A stretch of 64,000 bases of DNA from NCBI GenBank assembly GCA_028868825.1, contig JAGWTU010000008.1, forward strand, positions 62,001 through 126,000, given 5' to 3'. This DNA is from Burkholderiales bacterium. GTDB taxonomy: Bacteria; Pseudomonadota; Gammaproteobacteria; Burkholderiales; Burkholderiaceae_C. Positions 40,638 through 49,305 of the stretch are shown here, in pieces. A model generated the notes under the pieces. The model did no database searches. It was not told the DNA's origin and saw only the letters and a program-made list of their open reading frames with translations. The position numbers and the translations under genes are program-made. Numbering within the stretch: the stretch's first letter is position 1; each line of letters opens with the position of its first letter.

Positions 40638-41495
40638 TCAGCGGGTCTCGGAGCGCTCCGAAGACGGATGCCGGGCGAAGCGCGAATCGGGCCCCGGATC
40701 GGAGAACTGCGAGACCGCGAACGTGCGCGGCGCCAGCGACTTGCTGCGCCGGCGGCGGCGTTCCTGGTCGCGGCGCACCGCCAGGTCCATCGCCATCGCC
40801 CCCAGCGCCAGCGGCGTCAGGATGGCGCAGGCCAGTCCCAGGATCGAGGCCGGCAGTTCGTCGCTGTAGATCGAACTCACCTGGTCGGTGAGGCCGCCGG
40901 CGGCCATCACGACCTCCTGGCCGGCGACGAGGCTCACGGCGATGATCGCCGCCGCGCCGACGAGCCAGAGCGTGCGCCGGCGTCGCGTCTTCATCTGCGG
41001 CGCGAAGGCCCCGCACAGGCCGGCGCCGCAGCCCAGCCACAGTACCGACGCGGCGGCGACGAGGAGCTCGGGTGTCCAGTCGGGGCCCGGCTGCAGCCCG
41101 GCCGCGCTGACCCAGCCGATCTGCACCAGCCAGGCGACGATCCCGAAGCCGACGCCGCAGGCGAGCAGCCACCACCAGCGCTGTGCCCGCGTCAGGCCGG
41201 CGGCGACGACGGTGCCGCCGACGATGGCGCCGAACCAGATGGCCAGCGCCGCCCAGCGGCGGAAACCAAGCGGGTAGTCGATGCCGGCCGACGCCGCGGC
41301 GACGATCATCGACGAGCACAGGCCGGTGCCCAGCACGGCGCCGATCAGGATCACGCTGGGCCAGGTTGCCCGCAGCGAAGGTGCCTGGCGCGTGCGGCGC
41401 AGCCATTCGAGCGACACATGCAGGGTCAGCATGGCGATGCCTGCACTCAGGCCCCACAGCAGCAGGGATGAGTCGGCGGACGTCGTCGTTGTCAT
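40638..41495 (-). CDS. Seven-helix membrane protein, possibly degenerate MHYT-type
   Basis: A 285-residue protein with about seven TM helices (within 10-245) and a charged cytoplasmic tail rich in Arg/Ser. The spacing of the helices and the segment LGTGLCSSMIVAAASAGIDYPLGF resemble MHYT sensor domains, where GIGIWSMHFIGML-like text is expected, but the Met-His-Tyr-Thr metal ligands are missing. It lies 64 bp downstream of a GGDEF-EAL gene on the same strand, and MHYT domains are often joined to GGDEF-EAL. I infer a paired membrane sensor, but an unrelated membrane family is possible. Confidence 0.55.
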   Translation of the reverse strand: MTTTTSADSSLLLWGLSAGIAMLTLHVSLEWLRRTRQAPSLRATWPSVILIGAVLGTGLCSSMIVAAASAGIDYPLGFRRWAALAIWFGAIVGGTVVAAGLTRAQRWWWLLACGVGFGIVAWLVQIGWVSAAGLQPGPDWTPELLVAAASVLWLGCGAGLCGAFAPQMKTRRRRTLWLVGAAAIIAVSLVAGQEVVMAAGGLTDQVSSIYSDELPASILGLACAILTPLALGAMAMDLAVRRDQERRRRRSKSLAPRTFAVSQFSDPGPDSRFARHPSSERSETR

Positions 41496-41559
41496 GGGCT
41501 TTGGGGCAGGCTAGGTCCGGAACGGATCATCGCATTGTCCGGGCCCGGGACAAAAGGGG

Positions 41560-43068
41560 TCAGCTACTCAATTCGGCAGGAGCGGTCGGATCGAACAAAG
41601 AAGGCCGGAATGCACCGTCTTGATGGTTGTCGTCGTCGCCGCTGGCCCACAGCGCCAGCGCGACCGCCGTCATCGGCTTGGCGAACAGGTAGCCCTGGAG
41701 CTCGTCGCAGCCCAGCGTGACGAGCTGGTCGCGCTGCTTCTCTGTCTCGACGCCCTCGGCGACGACGCGCAGTCCGAGCTGGTGCGCCATCTGCACGATG
41801 GTCTGGACGATGGTCGTCGCGCTGGCGCCGCTGGCGAGGTCGCTGACGAAGGCGCGGTCGATCTTCAGCTCGGCCGCCGGGAGCCGGCGCAGCGTCGCCA
41901 GGCTCGAATGCCCGGTGCCGAAGTCGTCGATCGAGACCCGCAGGCCGGCCTTGCGCAGCCGCTCGAAGGCGGCGCGGGTGACGCCGGTGTCCTCCATCGC
42001 CACCGTTTCGGTGATCTCGCAGGTCAGCCGCTGCGGCCGGATGCCATGGCGGTCGAGCATGGCCTGCAGGTGGTCGACGAGGTCGTCGTGGCGCAGCTGG
42101 TGGCCCGACAGGTTGATCGCCACGCGCATGCGCAGCCCCTGTTCGCGCCATTCGGCGGCCTGGCGGCAGGCCTCCTCGATGACCCAGCGGCCGATCTCGA
42201 CGATCAGCCCGTAGCGCTCGGCCAGCGGCACGAAGACCGCCGGGCTGACCATGCCGCGTTGCGGATGCTGCCAGCGCAGCAGCGCCTCGGCGCCGGTGAC
42301 CTGCAGGCTGCGGGCATCGATCTTGGGCTGGTAGTACAGCTGCAGCTGGCGCCGCACCAGCGCCTGGCGCAGGTCCTGCACGAGTTCGGCCTGTTCGCGC
42401 ACGTCGACCGACATCGCCGGGTGGTAGTGGGCGTGGGCGCCGCCGCCACCGAGCTTGACGGTGCGCATCGCCATCGACGCGTTGGCCAGCAGGCGTGGGC
42501 GCGAGCCCTGCTCCGGATAGACGGCGATGCCCACCGAGGCGCCTAGCCTAAGGTTCAGTCCTTCGGCGGCATAAGGCTGCTGCAGCGACTGCAGGACCTG
42601 CTGCGCCGCTTCGCAGGCGTCGGCGAGCTGCGCCGGCAGCAGCAGCGCGAATTCGTCGCCGCCCAGGCGCGAGACGACGCCGCGCGGCCCCGCCAGCGCG
42701 GTGAGGCGCTGGCCGACCTCGACCAGCACGGCGTCGCCGACGCGGTGGCCATAGCCGTCGTTGAGCGGGCGGAAGTTGTCCAGGCCCACGCACAGCAGGG
42801 CCAGCGCACGCCGGCCGCTGTCGCAGGCCGCGACCGCGGTGTCGAGCTCGGCCTCGAAACCGTCGCGCAGGATGAGCCCGGTCAGGCTGTCATGGGTGTG
42901 GGCCTGGTCGAGCCGATTGTTGGCGGCCGACAGCCGCCTGCGCAGTTGCGAGCGCGCCCGCTCGGCGCGCCAGAGCTGCCCCAGTGCAGCCAGCACGGTG
43001 GCGCTGAGCAGCCAGGTGGCTGCTTCCGAATGGAGGAGTGAAAAGAACTCTGCAGCGAGGGGCGCCAT
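41560..43068 (-). CDS. GGDEF-EAL cyclic-di-GMP signalling protein
   Basis: A 502-residue protein: one N-terminal TM helix (about 12-32), a coiled-coil linker (40-60), a GGDEF domain (about 58-222) with an intact RLGGDEFALLL active site (near 136), and an EAL domain (about 240-485) with GAEALLRW (near 261), NLSGHQL, ITETVAMED, IDDFGTGHSSL, LKIDRAFV and AEGVET. Both cyclase and phosphodiesterase signatures look competent. It likely changes c-di-GMP level in response to a membrane cue; the neighbouring seven-helix protein is a candidate sensor. Confidence 0.95.
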   Translation of the reverse strand: MAPLAAEFFSLLHSEAATWLLSATVLAALGQLWRAERARSQLRRRLSAANNRLDQAHTHDSLTGLILRDGFEAELDTAVAACDSGRRALALLCVGLDNFRPLNDGYGHRVGDAVLVEVGQRLTALAGPRGVVSRLGGDEFALLLPAQLADACEAAQQVLQSLQQPYAAEGLNLRLGASVGIAVYPEQGSRPRLLANASMAMRTVKLGGGGAHAHYHPAMSVDVREQAELVQDLRQALVRRQLQLYYQPKIDARSLQVTGAEALLRWQHPQRGMVSPAVFVPLAERYGLIVEIGRWVIEEACRQAAEWREQGLRMRVAINLSGHQLRHDDLVDHLQAMLDRHGIRPQRLTCEITETVAMEDTGVTRAAFERLRKAGLRVSIDDFGTGHSSLATLRRLPAAELKIDRAFVSDLASGASATTIVQTIVQMAHQLGLRVVAEGVETEKQRDQLVTLGCDELQGYLFAKPMTAVALALWASGDDDNHQDGAFRPSLFDPTAPAELSS

Positions 43069-43122
43069 GGAGGGCTTATCGACCCCGGCCTCTGGCGCCT
43101 TGAGGCGGATCCCGCCTCGATC

Positions 43123-45465
43123 TCATGTTTTCTGGAACCCTATACCGCGGCGTAGCCGTACTTCCGGCTTGACCCGATGCTCGCCTTCGAGCTGGGCCAG
43201 GAACTCGTCGGCATCGAGCGCGGCGCCGAGGATCTCGGCCTGGCGCTGCACGGCGGCGAAGTCGCCCGGCGCGAGCTGGTCCAGCCGCGCCAGCCGCTCG
43301 CGCTGCCCGGCGTCGAGCCGCGAAGCGTCGCCGCCGAGCGCCTCGGCGACGAACATGCGCAGCCGCTGCTCGGGGTTGAGCGGGTGGAAGCGGATCTTGA
43401 AGGCGAAGCGGCGCAGCGCCGCCTCGTCCATGTCGTCGAACAGGTTGGTCGTGCAGATGAAGACGCCACCGTAGCGCTCCATGCCCTGCAGCATCTCGTT
43501 GACCTCGGTGACCTCGTAATGGCGCTCGGCGAGGCGGCGGCTGCGCAGGAAGCTGTCGGCCTCGTCGAGCAGCAGCACCGCGCCCTCGCGCGTCGCCTCC
43601 TCGAACATGCGCGCCATGTTCTGTTCGGTCTCGCCGACGTACTTGCTGGCGATGTCGCTCGTCTGGCGGATCATCAGTGGCCGGTGCAGCGTCTGCGCGA
43701 TGTGCTCGGCCAGCGCCGTCTTGCCGGTGCCGGGGGCGCCGTGGAAGCACAGCGTGCCATGGCCGCGGCGCGCCAGCGCCTCGATGATGCGCGGCACCTC
43801 GAAGCGCGATTCGAGGTTCAGCAGCGAGAGGTCGTAGCTCGTGACGACCGGCCGCGCGCCGCGGTCGGCGCGCGCCTGGCCCAGCGCCTGGTCGGCGTTG
43901 GCGAGCTGGCGCTCGATCAGCGCCTCGAACGCCGCCGGGTCGGCCTGCTCGGGCTGGGCGAGGCTGGCGAAACGCACGGCCGTGCGGATCTGCGCCGGCG
44001 TCAGGCCGCGGCGCTCGGCCAGGCGGTCGGCGAAATCGGCGCCGACCTCGGCACCGGCCAGCGCCCGCGTGACGAGCGCACGGCGCGCCCCCGGCGGCGG
44101 GCTGAGCAGCCGCAGGTGGTACTGGAAGCGGCGGCGGAACGCGGGGTCGATCTGCTCGATGCGGTTGGTGATCCAGATCACCGGCACCGGGTTCGTCTCG
44201 AGGATCTGGTTGACCCAGGCCTTGCCGCTGACGCTGCTGCCGGGCGCGGCATCGCCGCTGTCCAGCCGCGCCATGATCTGCGCCGCCTCGCTCGAGATCG
44301 GCGGGAACACGTCCTCGACTTCGTCGAACAGCAGCGCCACCGCCGGGCTGCCCTTGAGGAAGACCTGGCTGATCTGCAGGCTGCGGTAGCGGTCGCGGCC
44401 CGACAGGCTGTTGCCGTCGCGGTCGGCGTATTCGACCTCGTAGAGCGCGAGCCCGGCGCTGGCGGCGCAGACCTTGGCGAGCTCGGTCTTGCCGGTGCCC
44501 GGCGGGCCGTAGAGCAGCACGTTGACGCCGGCCTCGCGGCGCCGCGTCGCGTTCTTCAGCAGCGATGTCAGCGTCGTCGCGTCGGCCTCGACATAGGCGA
44601 AATCGCCGGGGCCGAGTTCGCTGGGCGCGACCGGGCGCGTGAACACGGCCATCAGCTCGTCGGGGGCGCGGTACTCGCGCATCAGCACCGGCGGCAGCTG
44701 GTCGCTGACCTTCATCAGGTCGGCGAGGTCGGTGATGTTCTGCTCCGAGATCAGGTTCTCGATCATGCCGATGCGCTCCAGGCGCGAGCCGGCGCGCAGC
44801 GCCTCGGCGACCTCGCCGGCCTCGACGCCGGCCACCGCCGCCAGCGCCGCATAGGCCTCCTGGGCGTTGCTGACCTTGAACTCGACGAGCAGGCCGCGCA
44901 GGTCGCGCTGGTAGCGCGCCAGCGTGCCGTAGAGCAGCAGCGCGCGCTCGGCCGGGTTGAGCTGGAGCAGCCCGGCCAGCGCGTCGATGTTCTTCTGCAC
45001 CAGCGTCGATTCCTTCTTCAGCCGCCGCGCCAGCCAGTCGCAGGTCAGCGCCAGCACCGTCATCAGGTCCTTGGGCGCGTCCTTGACGTATTCGTCGAGG
45101 TAGAAGAACAGCGTGCCCTCCTCATAGGGGCCGCGCCAGGGGCCGTGGCGTTCGAGGAAGGCCTCGTCGCCGAGCTGCTCATGGCCCTTCCACTGCGGGT
45201 TGCCCTTGCAGCGCTGGTTCAGGAAGGTGCGCACGCGGCCGAGCACCGGCGTGCTCCAGACGAGATGGCGGCCGACGAGCGAGAGCAGGCTGTTCCAGTC
45301 GCGCCGCGGGTTGAAGCGCGCGCCCTGGCGCAGCGTCAGCGTGAGCACGAAATGCGAGCACAGCACGTCGAGCACCGGGGCCTGGGCGAGGCCGGGCGAG
45401 AGCAGGCAGCGGGAATCGGCGTAGGCGCGCACCATCGTGGTGATCCGGGACCGCGGAGAGGCCAT
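43123..45465 (-). CDS. Tandem AAA+ ATPase (two AAA domains)
   Basis: A 780-residue protein with an all-helical N-terminal region (1-300) and two AAA+ modules. The first has Walker A LLYGPPGTGKTELAKV (near 320) and Walker B ALLFDEVEDVFPP; the second has Walker A CFHGAPGTGKTALAEHI (near 582), the Cdc48/FtsH-like SKYVGETEQNMARMFEEA, Walker B VLLLDEADSF and ALRRFAFKIRF. There is no protease or membrane domain. Two AAA rings in one chain recall Cdc48/p97 unfoldases, but no substrate-binding domain is recognised. The start (45465 ATG; 45432 region also possible) lacks a good Shine-Dalgarno. Confidence 0.85.
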   Translation of the reverse strand: MASPRSRITTMVRAYADSRCLLSPGLAQAPVLDVLCSHFVLTLTLRQGARFNPRRDWNSLLSLVGRHLVWSTPVLGRVRTFLNQRCKGNPQWKGHEQLGDEAFLERHGPWRGPYEEGTLFFYLDEYVKDAPKDLMTVLALTCDWLARRLKKESTLVQKNIDALAGLLQLNPAERALLLYGTLARYQRDLRGLLVEFKVSNAQEAYAALAAVAGVEAGEVAEALRAGSRLERIGMIENLISEQNITDLADLMKVSDQLPPVLMREYRAPDELMAVFTRPVAPSELGPGDFAYVEADATTLTSLLKNATRRREAGVNVLLYGPPGTGKTELAKVCAASAGLALYEVEYADRDGNSLSGRDRYRSLQISQVFLKGSPAVALLFDEVEDVFPPISSEAAQIMARLDSGDAAPGSSVSGKAWVNQILETNPVPVIWITNRIEQIDPAFRRRFQYHLRLLSPPPGARRALVTRALAGAEVGADFADRLAERRGLTPAQIRTAVRFASLAQPEQADPAAFEALIERQLANADQALGQARADRGARPVVTSYDLSLLNLESRFEVPRIIEALARRGHGTLCFHGAPGTGKTALAEHIAQTLHRPLMIRQTSDIASKYVGETEQNMARMFEEATREGAVLLLDEADSFLRSRRLAERHYEVTEVNEMLQGMERYGGVFICTTNLFDDMDEAALRRFAFKIRFHPLNPEQRLRMFVAEALGGDASRLDAGQRERLARLDQLAPGDFAAVQRQAEILGAALDADEFLAQLEGEHRVKPEVRLRRGIGFQKT

Positions 45466-45540
45466 CTTGGACCAGGGCCGCGGCCGAGACAAGCCCCGTC
45501 CGCCCAGGCCGGGGGCTCGCGGGCCCACCGGCGATGGCGA

Positions 45541-45807
45541 TCAGTGGCGGATCAGCGGCTGGGCGGCCAGGGTGGCAAAGCCGGCGATGTAGTCGTCGAA
45601 GACCTCGGGCTCGGCGCCGTCGGGGTGCAGGCGCACGAGTTCCTGGACGCCCTGCTGGAAGCGCTCGGCCAGGGCACCCTCGATGTAGATGTCCTTGCGC
45701 GCGAACTTGTCGACGATCTCGTAGCCGCCACGGCGCAGGTCGCCGGGCTCGGCCGGCACGTTGATCTGTACCACGGCATAGCTGTCGGAGTTGTAGAGCA
45801 TCTGCAT
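45541..45807 (-). CDS. DUF3567 family protein
   Basis: An 88-residue acidic protein of a family restricted largely to betaproteobacteria, recognised by MQMLYNSDSYAVVQINV at the start and GGYEIVDKFARKDIYIEGALAERFQQGVQELV (about 28-58). Function is unknown. ATG at 45807 follows a GGAGAA Shine-Dalgarno; the long frame upstream is not conserved and overlaps the next gene. It lies 75 bp before the tandem AAA+ gene on the same strand and 44 bp after the DUF3108 gene. Confidence 0.88.
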   Translation of the reverse strand: MQMLYNSDSYAVVQINVPAEPGDLRRGGYEIVDKFARKDIYIEGALAERFQQGVQELVRLHPDGAEPEVFDDYIAGFATLAAQPLIRH

Positions 45808-45851
45808 CGTCGGTTCTCCAGGTCCTGCAACTGGGTCCGCGACGCGCGATT

Positions 45852-46835
45852 TCAATGCCCGGGCGCGCCGGCGTCGTCGATCAGCGTCCACTCGGTGACC
45901 CGGCCGGGCTGCGACCAGCGCAGGCGCTGCGGCAGATGGTGGCGGCGCGGCGCGAGCCAGACATCGATCTGCGGGTCCCAGGCGCGCAGCGCGGCGCGCC
46001 GCAGGTGCACGCCTTCGTCGCCGCTGCCATCGTCGTCGTCGACGCGGAGCCAGCGCCAGACCTCGGCGCGGCCGGCGACCCCGGCGACGAACTGCAGCAC
46101 CTCGGCGCGCGCCGGATCGGCGTCGACGATGGCGGCGAGCTGGATCAGCCAGCTGACGCGGTCTTGCGCGCCGGCCTGCCACGGCGTCTCGGCCAGCGCA
46201 CCGCCGTAACGGATGCGGCCCGCCGCGGCGTCGAAGGCGACACCGCGGCGGGCGCGGCCGCGCCGCCACTCGCTGTGTTCGGTCGGCGCGAGGCCGCTGC
46301 CGTCGTGGCGGCCGGTGCTGGTCCATTCGAGCGCCGGGATGCCGGGCGCCTGGCTGCGCAGCGTGATCTCGTAGCCGCCGTCGGGTCGCGGCCGCCAGCG
46401 CAGTTCGGCCAGCCCCTCGGCGCTGCCGCGGCGCAGGCGGTAGCGCAGCAGCGCGGGCGGCGCGAGGTGGGTGGCGTAGCGTGGCAGTGGTGCGGCGCCG
46501 GGCGGCGGCGGTTCGGGCGACGCCTCAGGCGCCGCGGCCACCGGCGGCGGTGCGGTCGGCAGCGACGGCCGGTGGACGGCCACCACCGGCCGCTCGACGA
46601 CGGGTGGTGCCGCCGGCAGGCGCAACTGCCGCACCTGGACCAGGCGCGGCGCCTCGCCGAGCCGCCCCGGCCCCGGTGCCGCGCCGGGCAGCGGCGCCCA
46701 CAGCGACCCGTGCAGCGCCAGTACCGCGATCCAGATCGCGATCGCGGCGCGGCGGCGCGGGCCCGGCCAGGCCGACCGCCAGGTCGATCGCCAAGCCCCG
46801 CGCACCGGCCCGGGAGGGGGCGGAGGAGCGCTCAC
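45852..46835 (-). CDS. DUF3108 domain protein
   Basis: A 327-residue protein with an N-terminal TM anchor (about 28-45), a Pro/Ala-rich linker (50-125), and a C-terminal beta-rich DUF3108 domain (about 130-325) featuring LLRYRLRRGSAEGLAELRWRP and DRVSWLIQLAAIVDADP. It is probably periplasmic; function is unknown. The GTG at 46835 is preferred because it begins the low-complexity cytoplasmic head; an upstream GTG at 46871 would add 12 residues and leave only 20 bp to the divergent gene. It is divergent from the FAH-like gene. Confidence 0.8.
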   Translation of the reverse strand: MSAPPPPPGPVRGAWRSTWRSAWPGPRRRAAIAIWIAVLALHGSLWAPLPGAAPGPGRLGEAPRLVQVRQLRLPAAPPVVERPVVAVHRPSLPTAPPPVAAAPEASPEPPPPGAAPLPRYATHLAPPALLRYRLRRGSAEGLAELRWRPRPDGGYEITLRSQAPGIPALEWTSTGRHDGSGLAPTEHSEWRRGRARRGVAFDAAAGRIRYGGALAETPWQAGAQDRVSWLIQLAAIVDADPARAEVLQFVAGVAGRAEVWRWLRVDDDDGSGDEGVHLRRAALRAWDPQIDVWLAPRRHHLPQRLRWSQPGRVTEWTLIDDAGAPGH

Positions 46836-46891
46836 CCGACAATACTGCTCCCCGGACCCGCCGCCCTGCACCGCGCAGGGTGGCCCAGCTC

Positions 46892-47800
46892 ATGAAACTC
46901 GCCACTCTCAACGATGGATCGCGCGACGGCCTGCTGGCCGTCGTCTCGCGCGACCTCGCCAGCGCCCATTTCGCCGTCGGCATCGCCAGCCGCCTGCAGG
47001 ACCTGCTCGACGACTGGAACTTCATCAGCCCGCAGCTCGAGGACCTGTACGCGACGCTCAACGGCGGCAAGGCGCGCCATGCCTTCGCCTTCGACCCGCG
47101 CCACTGCATGGCGCCGCTGCCGCGCGCCTACCGCTGCGTCGTCGCCGAGGTCGGACCGGACGACAAGCCGCGGCTCGTCGAGGCGGCCGGGGACGACGGG
47201 CGGGGTGGCTGCGACGACGTGATGCTCGACGCCGGCGACGACGAAGTCCAGGCGGGCGACGACGAAGCCGGCGAAGACGCTGCCCAGCACGAAGCCGGGC
47301 ACGAAGCCGGGCACGCCGGCGGCCAGGCGGCCGTCTCCGAACCCGGTCTGGCCGTCGTCACCGGCGAGGTCGCCGCGCGCGCCACGGCCGGCCAGGCGCT
47401 CGACGGCGTGCGGCTGCTGCTGCTCACGCACCGCTGGCATCACGCCGATGGCCGCGGCGGCGCCACCGCCTATGGCCCCGTCGCATCGACCCTCGACGAG
47501 GCGGGCGCGGCCTGGCAGCGCGGGCGGCTGCACCTGCCGCTCGAGGCGCTGCTCAACCAGGAGCCGCCGGCGCGCATCGAGGTCGCGGCGGCGCTGCGCT
47601 GGTCCTTCGGTTCGCTCGTCGCCCGCCTTGCGCGCGAACGGCCGGTCCATGCCGGCACCCTCGTCGGCTGCCCCGCCCTCGGCCCGGCGCGGGCGGCGCT
47701 GCACGACGGCGACCACATCCGCCTGGAGATCGTCGGCGCCGACGGCCACAGCCTGTGCGGCGCGATCGACCGGCGCGTCGTCGCGACGCGCGCACGGTGA
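46892..47800 (+). CDS. Degenerate fumarylacetoacetate-hydrolase-like protein
   Basis: A 302-residue protein whose N-terminus (MKLATLNDGSRDGLLAVVSRDL; DDWNFISPQLEDLYATLNGG; PRHCMAPLPRAYR) and core (AVVTGEV, QALDGVRLLLLT, AWQRGRLHLPL) match Burkholderiales FAH-like hydrolases. The catalytic middle is gone: the usual NHVELVRKARG segment is replaced by an acidic/His-rich stretch (about 93-145) with GDDE and HEAGHEAG repeats, the E-x-E metal pair keeps only one Glu, and the later ND metal Asp reads HR. The GFGFFQSKP loop is lost. The frame is intact and codon use is normal, so it looks like an expressed pseudoenzyme. Its stop overlaps the next gene (GTGA). Confidence 0.75.
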   Translation: MKLATLNDGSRDGLLAVVSRDLASAHFAVGIASRLQDLLDDWNFISPQLEDLYATLNGGKARHAFAFDPRHCMAPLPRAYRCVVAEVGPDDKPRLVEAAGDDGRGGCDDVMLDAGDDEVQAGDDEAGEDAAQHEAGHEAGHAGGQAAVSEPGLAVVTGEVAARATAGQALDGVRLLLLTHRWHHADGRGGATAYGPVASTLDEAGAAWQRGRLHLPLEALLNQEPPARIEVAAALRWSFGSLVARLARERPVHAGTLVGCPALGPARAALHDGDHIRLEIVGADGHSLCGAIDRRVVATRAR

Positions 47801-48282
47801 GCGATCTGCCGCCCTGGCTCAAGCACGCGACGGTCTGGCTGCTGCTGGCGGTCGCCGTCTTCCTCGGCGTCCAGTCCTGGCAGGCACGGCAGGAGCGCAC
47901 GCGCTACAGCTACGACGGCGGCCGGGTCGAGCTGCAGCGCGGCCCCGGCGGCCATTACCACTGGCCCGGTCGCGTCGAGGGTCGCCGCGTCGATTTCCTC
48001 GTCGACACCGGCGCCACCGGCACCGCGATCCCGCTGGCACTGGCGCGCGAACTCGGGCTGCAGGCGATCGGCCGCGTGCGCACCGACACCGCCGCCGGCG
48101 TGGCGCCGGGCATCGTCGTCGTCGGCACGGTCGAGCTCGACGGCGGCGTGCGCATCGAGCGGCTGCGCATGACGGCGCTGCCCGGACTCGCCGGGCCGCT
48201 GCTGGGCATGGACGTGCTGGGCCGGCTGCCGCTGCAGCAGCGGCAGGGCGTGCTGCGCATCGACCTCGGCGCCGCGCGCTGA
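47797..48282 (+). CDS. Membrane-anchored retropepsin-like aspartic protease
   Basis: A 161-residue protein with one N-terminal TM helix (about 12-28) and a clan-AA retropepsin domain (about 45-160). The catalytic motif VDFLVDTGATGTAIPLALA (about 66-84) and the late GPLLGMDVLGRL (about 138-149) match the TIGR02281-type bacterial aspartyl proteases. Such proteins should act as dimers in the periplasm. GTG at 47797 overlaps the stop of the FAH-like gene, suggesting coupled translation. The substrate is unknown. Confidence 0.85.
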   Translation: MSDLPPWLKHATVWLLLAVAVFLGVQSWQARQERTRYSYDGGRVELQRGPGGHYHWPGRVEGRRVDFLVDTGATGTAIPLALARELGLQAIGRVRTDTAAGVAPGIVVVGTVELDGGVRIERLRMTALPGLAGPLLGMDVLGRLPLQQRQGVLRIDLGAAR

Positions 48283-48329
48283 AGGCGCTGAGCGCGTCGT
48301 CGTCGCTCGAAACGTGGCATCGTTGCGGC

Positions 48330-49262
48330 ATGCCTGTTTCGCGTCCCCGGATGTGCCGACGTGCTGCCGCCGGCGTCCTGGCGGTGCTTACGTTGCTGAC
48401 GCCGGGGGCCCATGCCGCGAGCTGCCCGCCGCCGCTGCCGACCGCTGAGGCCGCGGTCGTGCGCGACCGTGGCCTGCTCTGGCGCATCACGCGCGACGGC
48501 CACAGCAGCTACCTCTACGGCACGATGCATGTCGGCCGCCCGGCCTGGCGCCGCCCGGGGCCGCGGCTCGAGGCGGCGCTGGCGGCCAGCGACCTGCTCG
48601 CGCTCGAGCTCGACCCCGACGACCCCGAACTCGGCGCGGCGCTGGCCGCCGGCGGCGAGACGCCGCCGCTGCCCGCGGAACTGCAGCAGCGACTGGCGCA
48701 CGCACTGGCGCGCGCCTGCATCGCCGCCGCCGCCCTGGCTGGCGTCGACCCGCTGCTGCAGGCGATGACGCTGACGCTGATCGACGCGCGCTGGCTCGGC
48801 TTCGACGCCGGCTATGCGCAGGAGCGACTGCTCGCCGCCGCGCAGCGCGAGCGCGGACGGCCGGTGACGGCGCTCGAGACGGCGGCGCTGCAGATGCAGG
48901 CCCTGATGCCCGACGACCCTACCGAGCGGCGCGAGGCGATCGAGGATTCGCTGCAGCAGATCGAAGACGGCAGCGGCCGCCGCGTGCTCGAGCGCCTCGT
49001 CGGCGCCTGGGAGCGCGGCGACTTCCAGGCGCTCGAGCATTACGCGCAATGGTGCGAATGCGCCGACACCGAATCCGAACGCGCGCAGATGCGCCGCCTC
49101 AACGACGATCGCAACCCGCATCTGGCCGACGGCATCGAGGCGCTGCACCGCCAGGGCCACCATCTGCTGGCGGCGGTCGGTGCGCTGCACATGACCGGGC
49201 CGCAGGGCCTGCCGCAGCTGCTGCGCCGCCGCGGCTTCGCAGTCGAGCGCATCGCACCCTGA
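48330..49262 (+). CDS. TraB/GumN family protein
   Basis: A 310-residue exported protein. A signal peptide (about 8-30, GAHAASC) is followed by a TraB/GumN domain with SYLYGTMHVGRPAWR (about 62-76) near the start, LALELDPDD (about 94-102), and the conserved end LLAAVGALHMTGPQGLPQLLRRRGF (about 280-304). These two Gly-Thr/His and Gly-x-x-His blocks are the putative metal-dependent active site of the family (Tiki-like). The cysteine-rich start (SCPPPLP) could be a disulfide. It follows the aspartic protease by 47 bp on the same strand. Confidence 0.88.
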   Translation: MPVSRPRMCRRAAAGVLAVLTLLTPGAHAASCPPPLPTAEAAVVRDRGLLWRITRDGHSSYLYGTMHVGRPAWRRPGPRLEAALAASDLLALELDPDDPELGAALAAGGETPPLPAELQQRLAHALARACIAAAALAGVDPLLQAMTLTLIDARWLGFDAGYAQERLLAAAQRERGRPVTALETAALQMQALMPDDPTERREAIEDSLQQIEDGSGRRVLERLVGAWERGDFQALEHYAQWCECADTESERAQMRRLNDDRNPHLADGIEALHRQGHHLLAAVGALHMTGPQGLPQLLRRRGFAVERIAP

Positions 49263-49305
49263 TCCATTCGAAGCACAATCGAAGCCAAACGACGAGGAGC
49301 AAGCG

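Noticed and set aside
43177-46209. 1010-codon plus-strand frame opposite the AAA+ ATPase
   Set aside because: Opposite a gene with intact Walker motifs; the translation has no motif and mostly Ala/Arg/Glu/Val repeats, as expected from the reverse complement of high-GC coding sequence.
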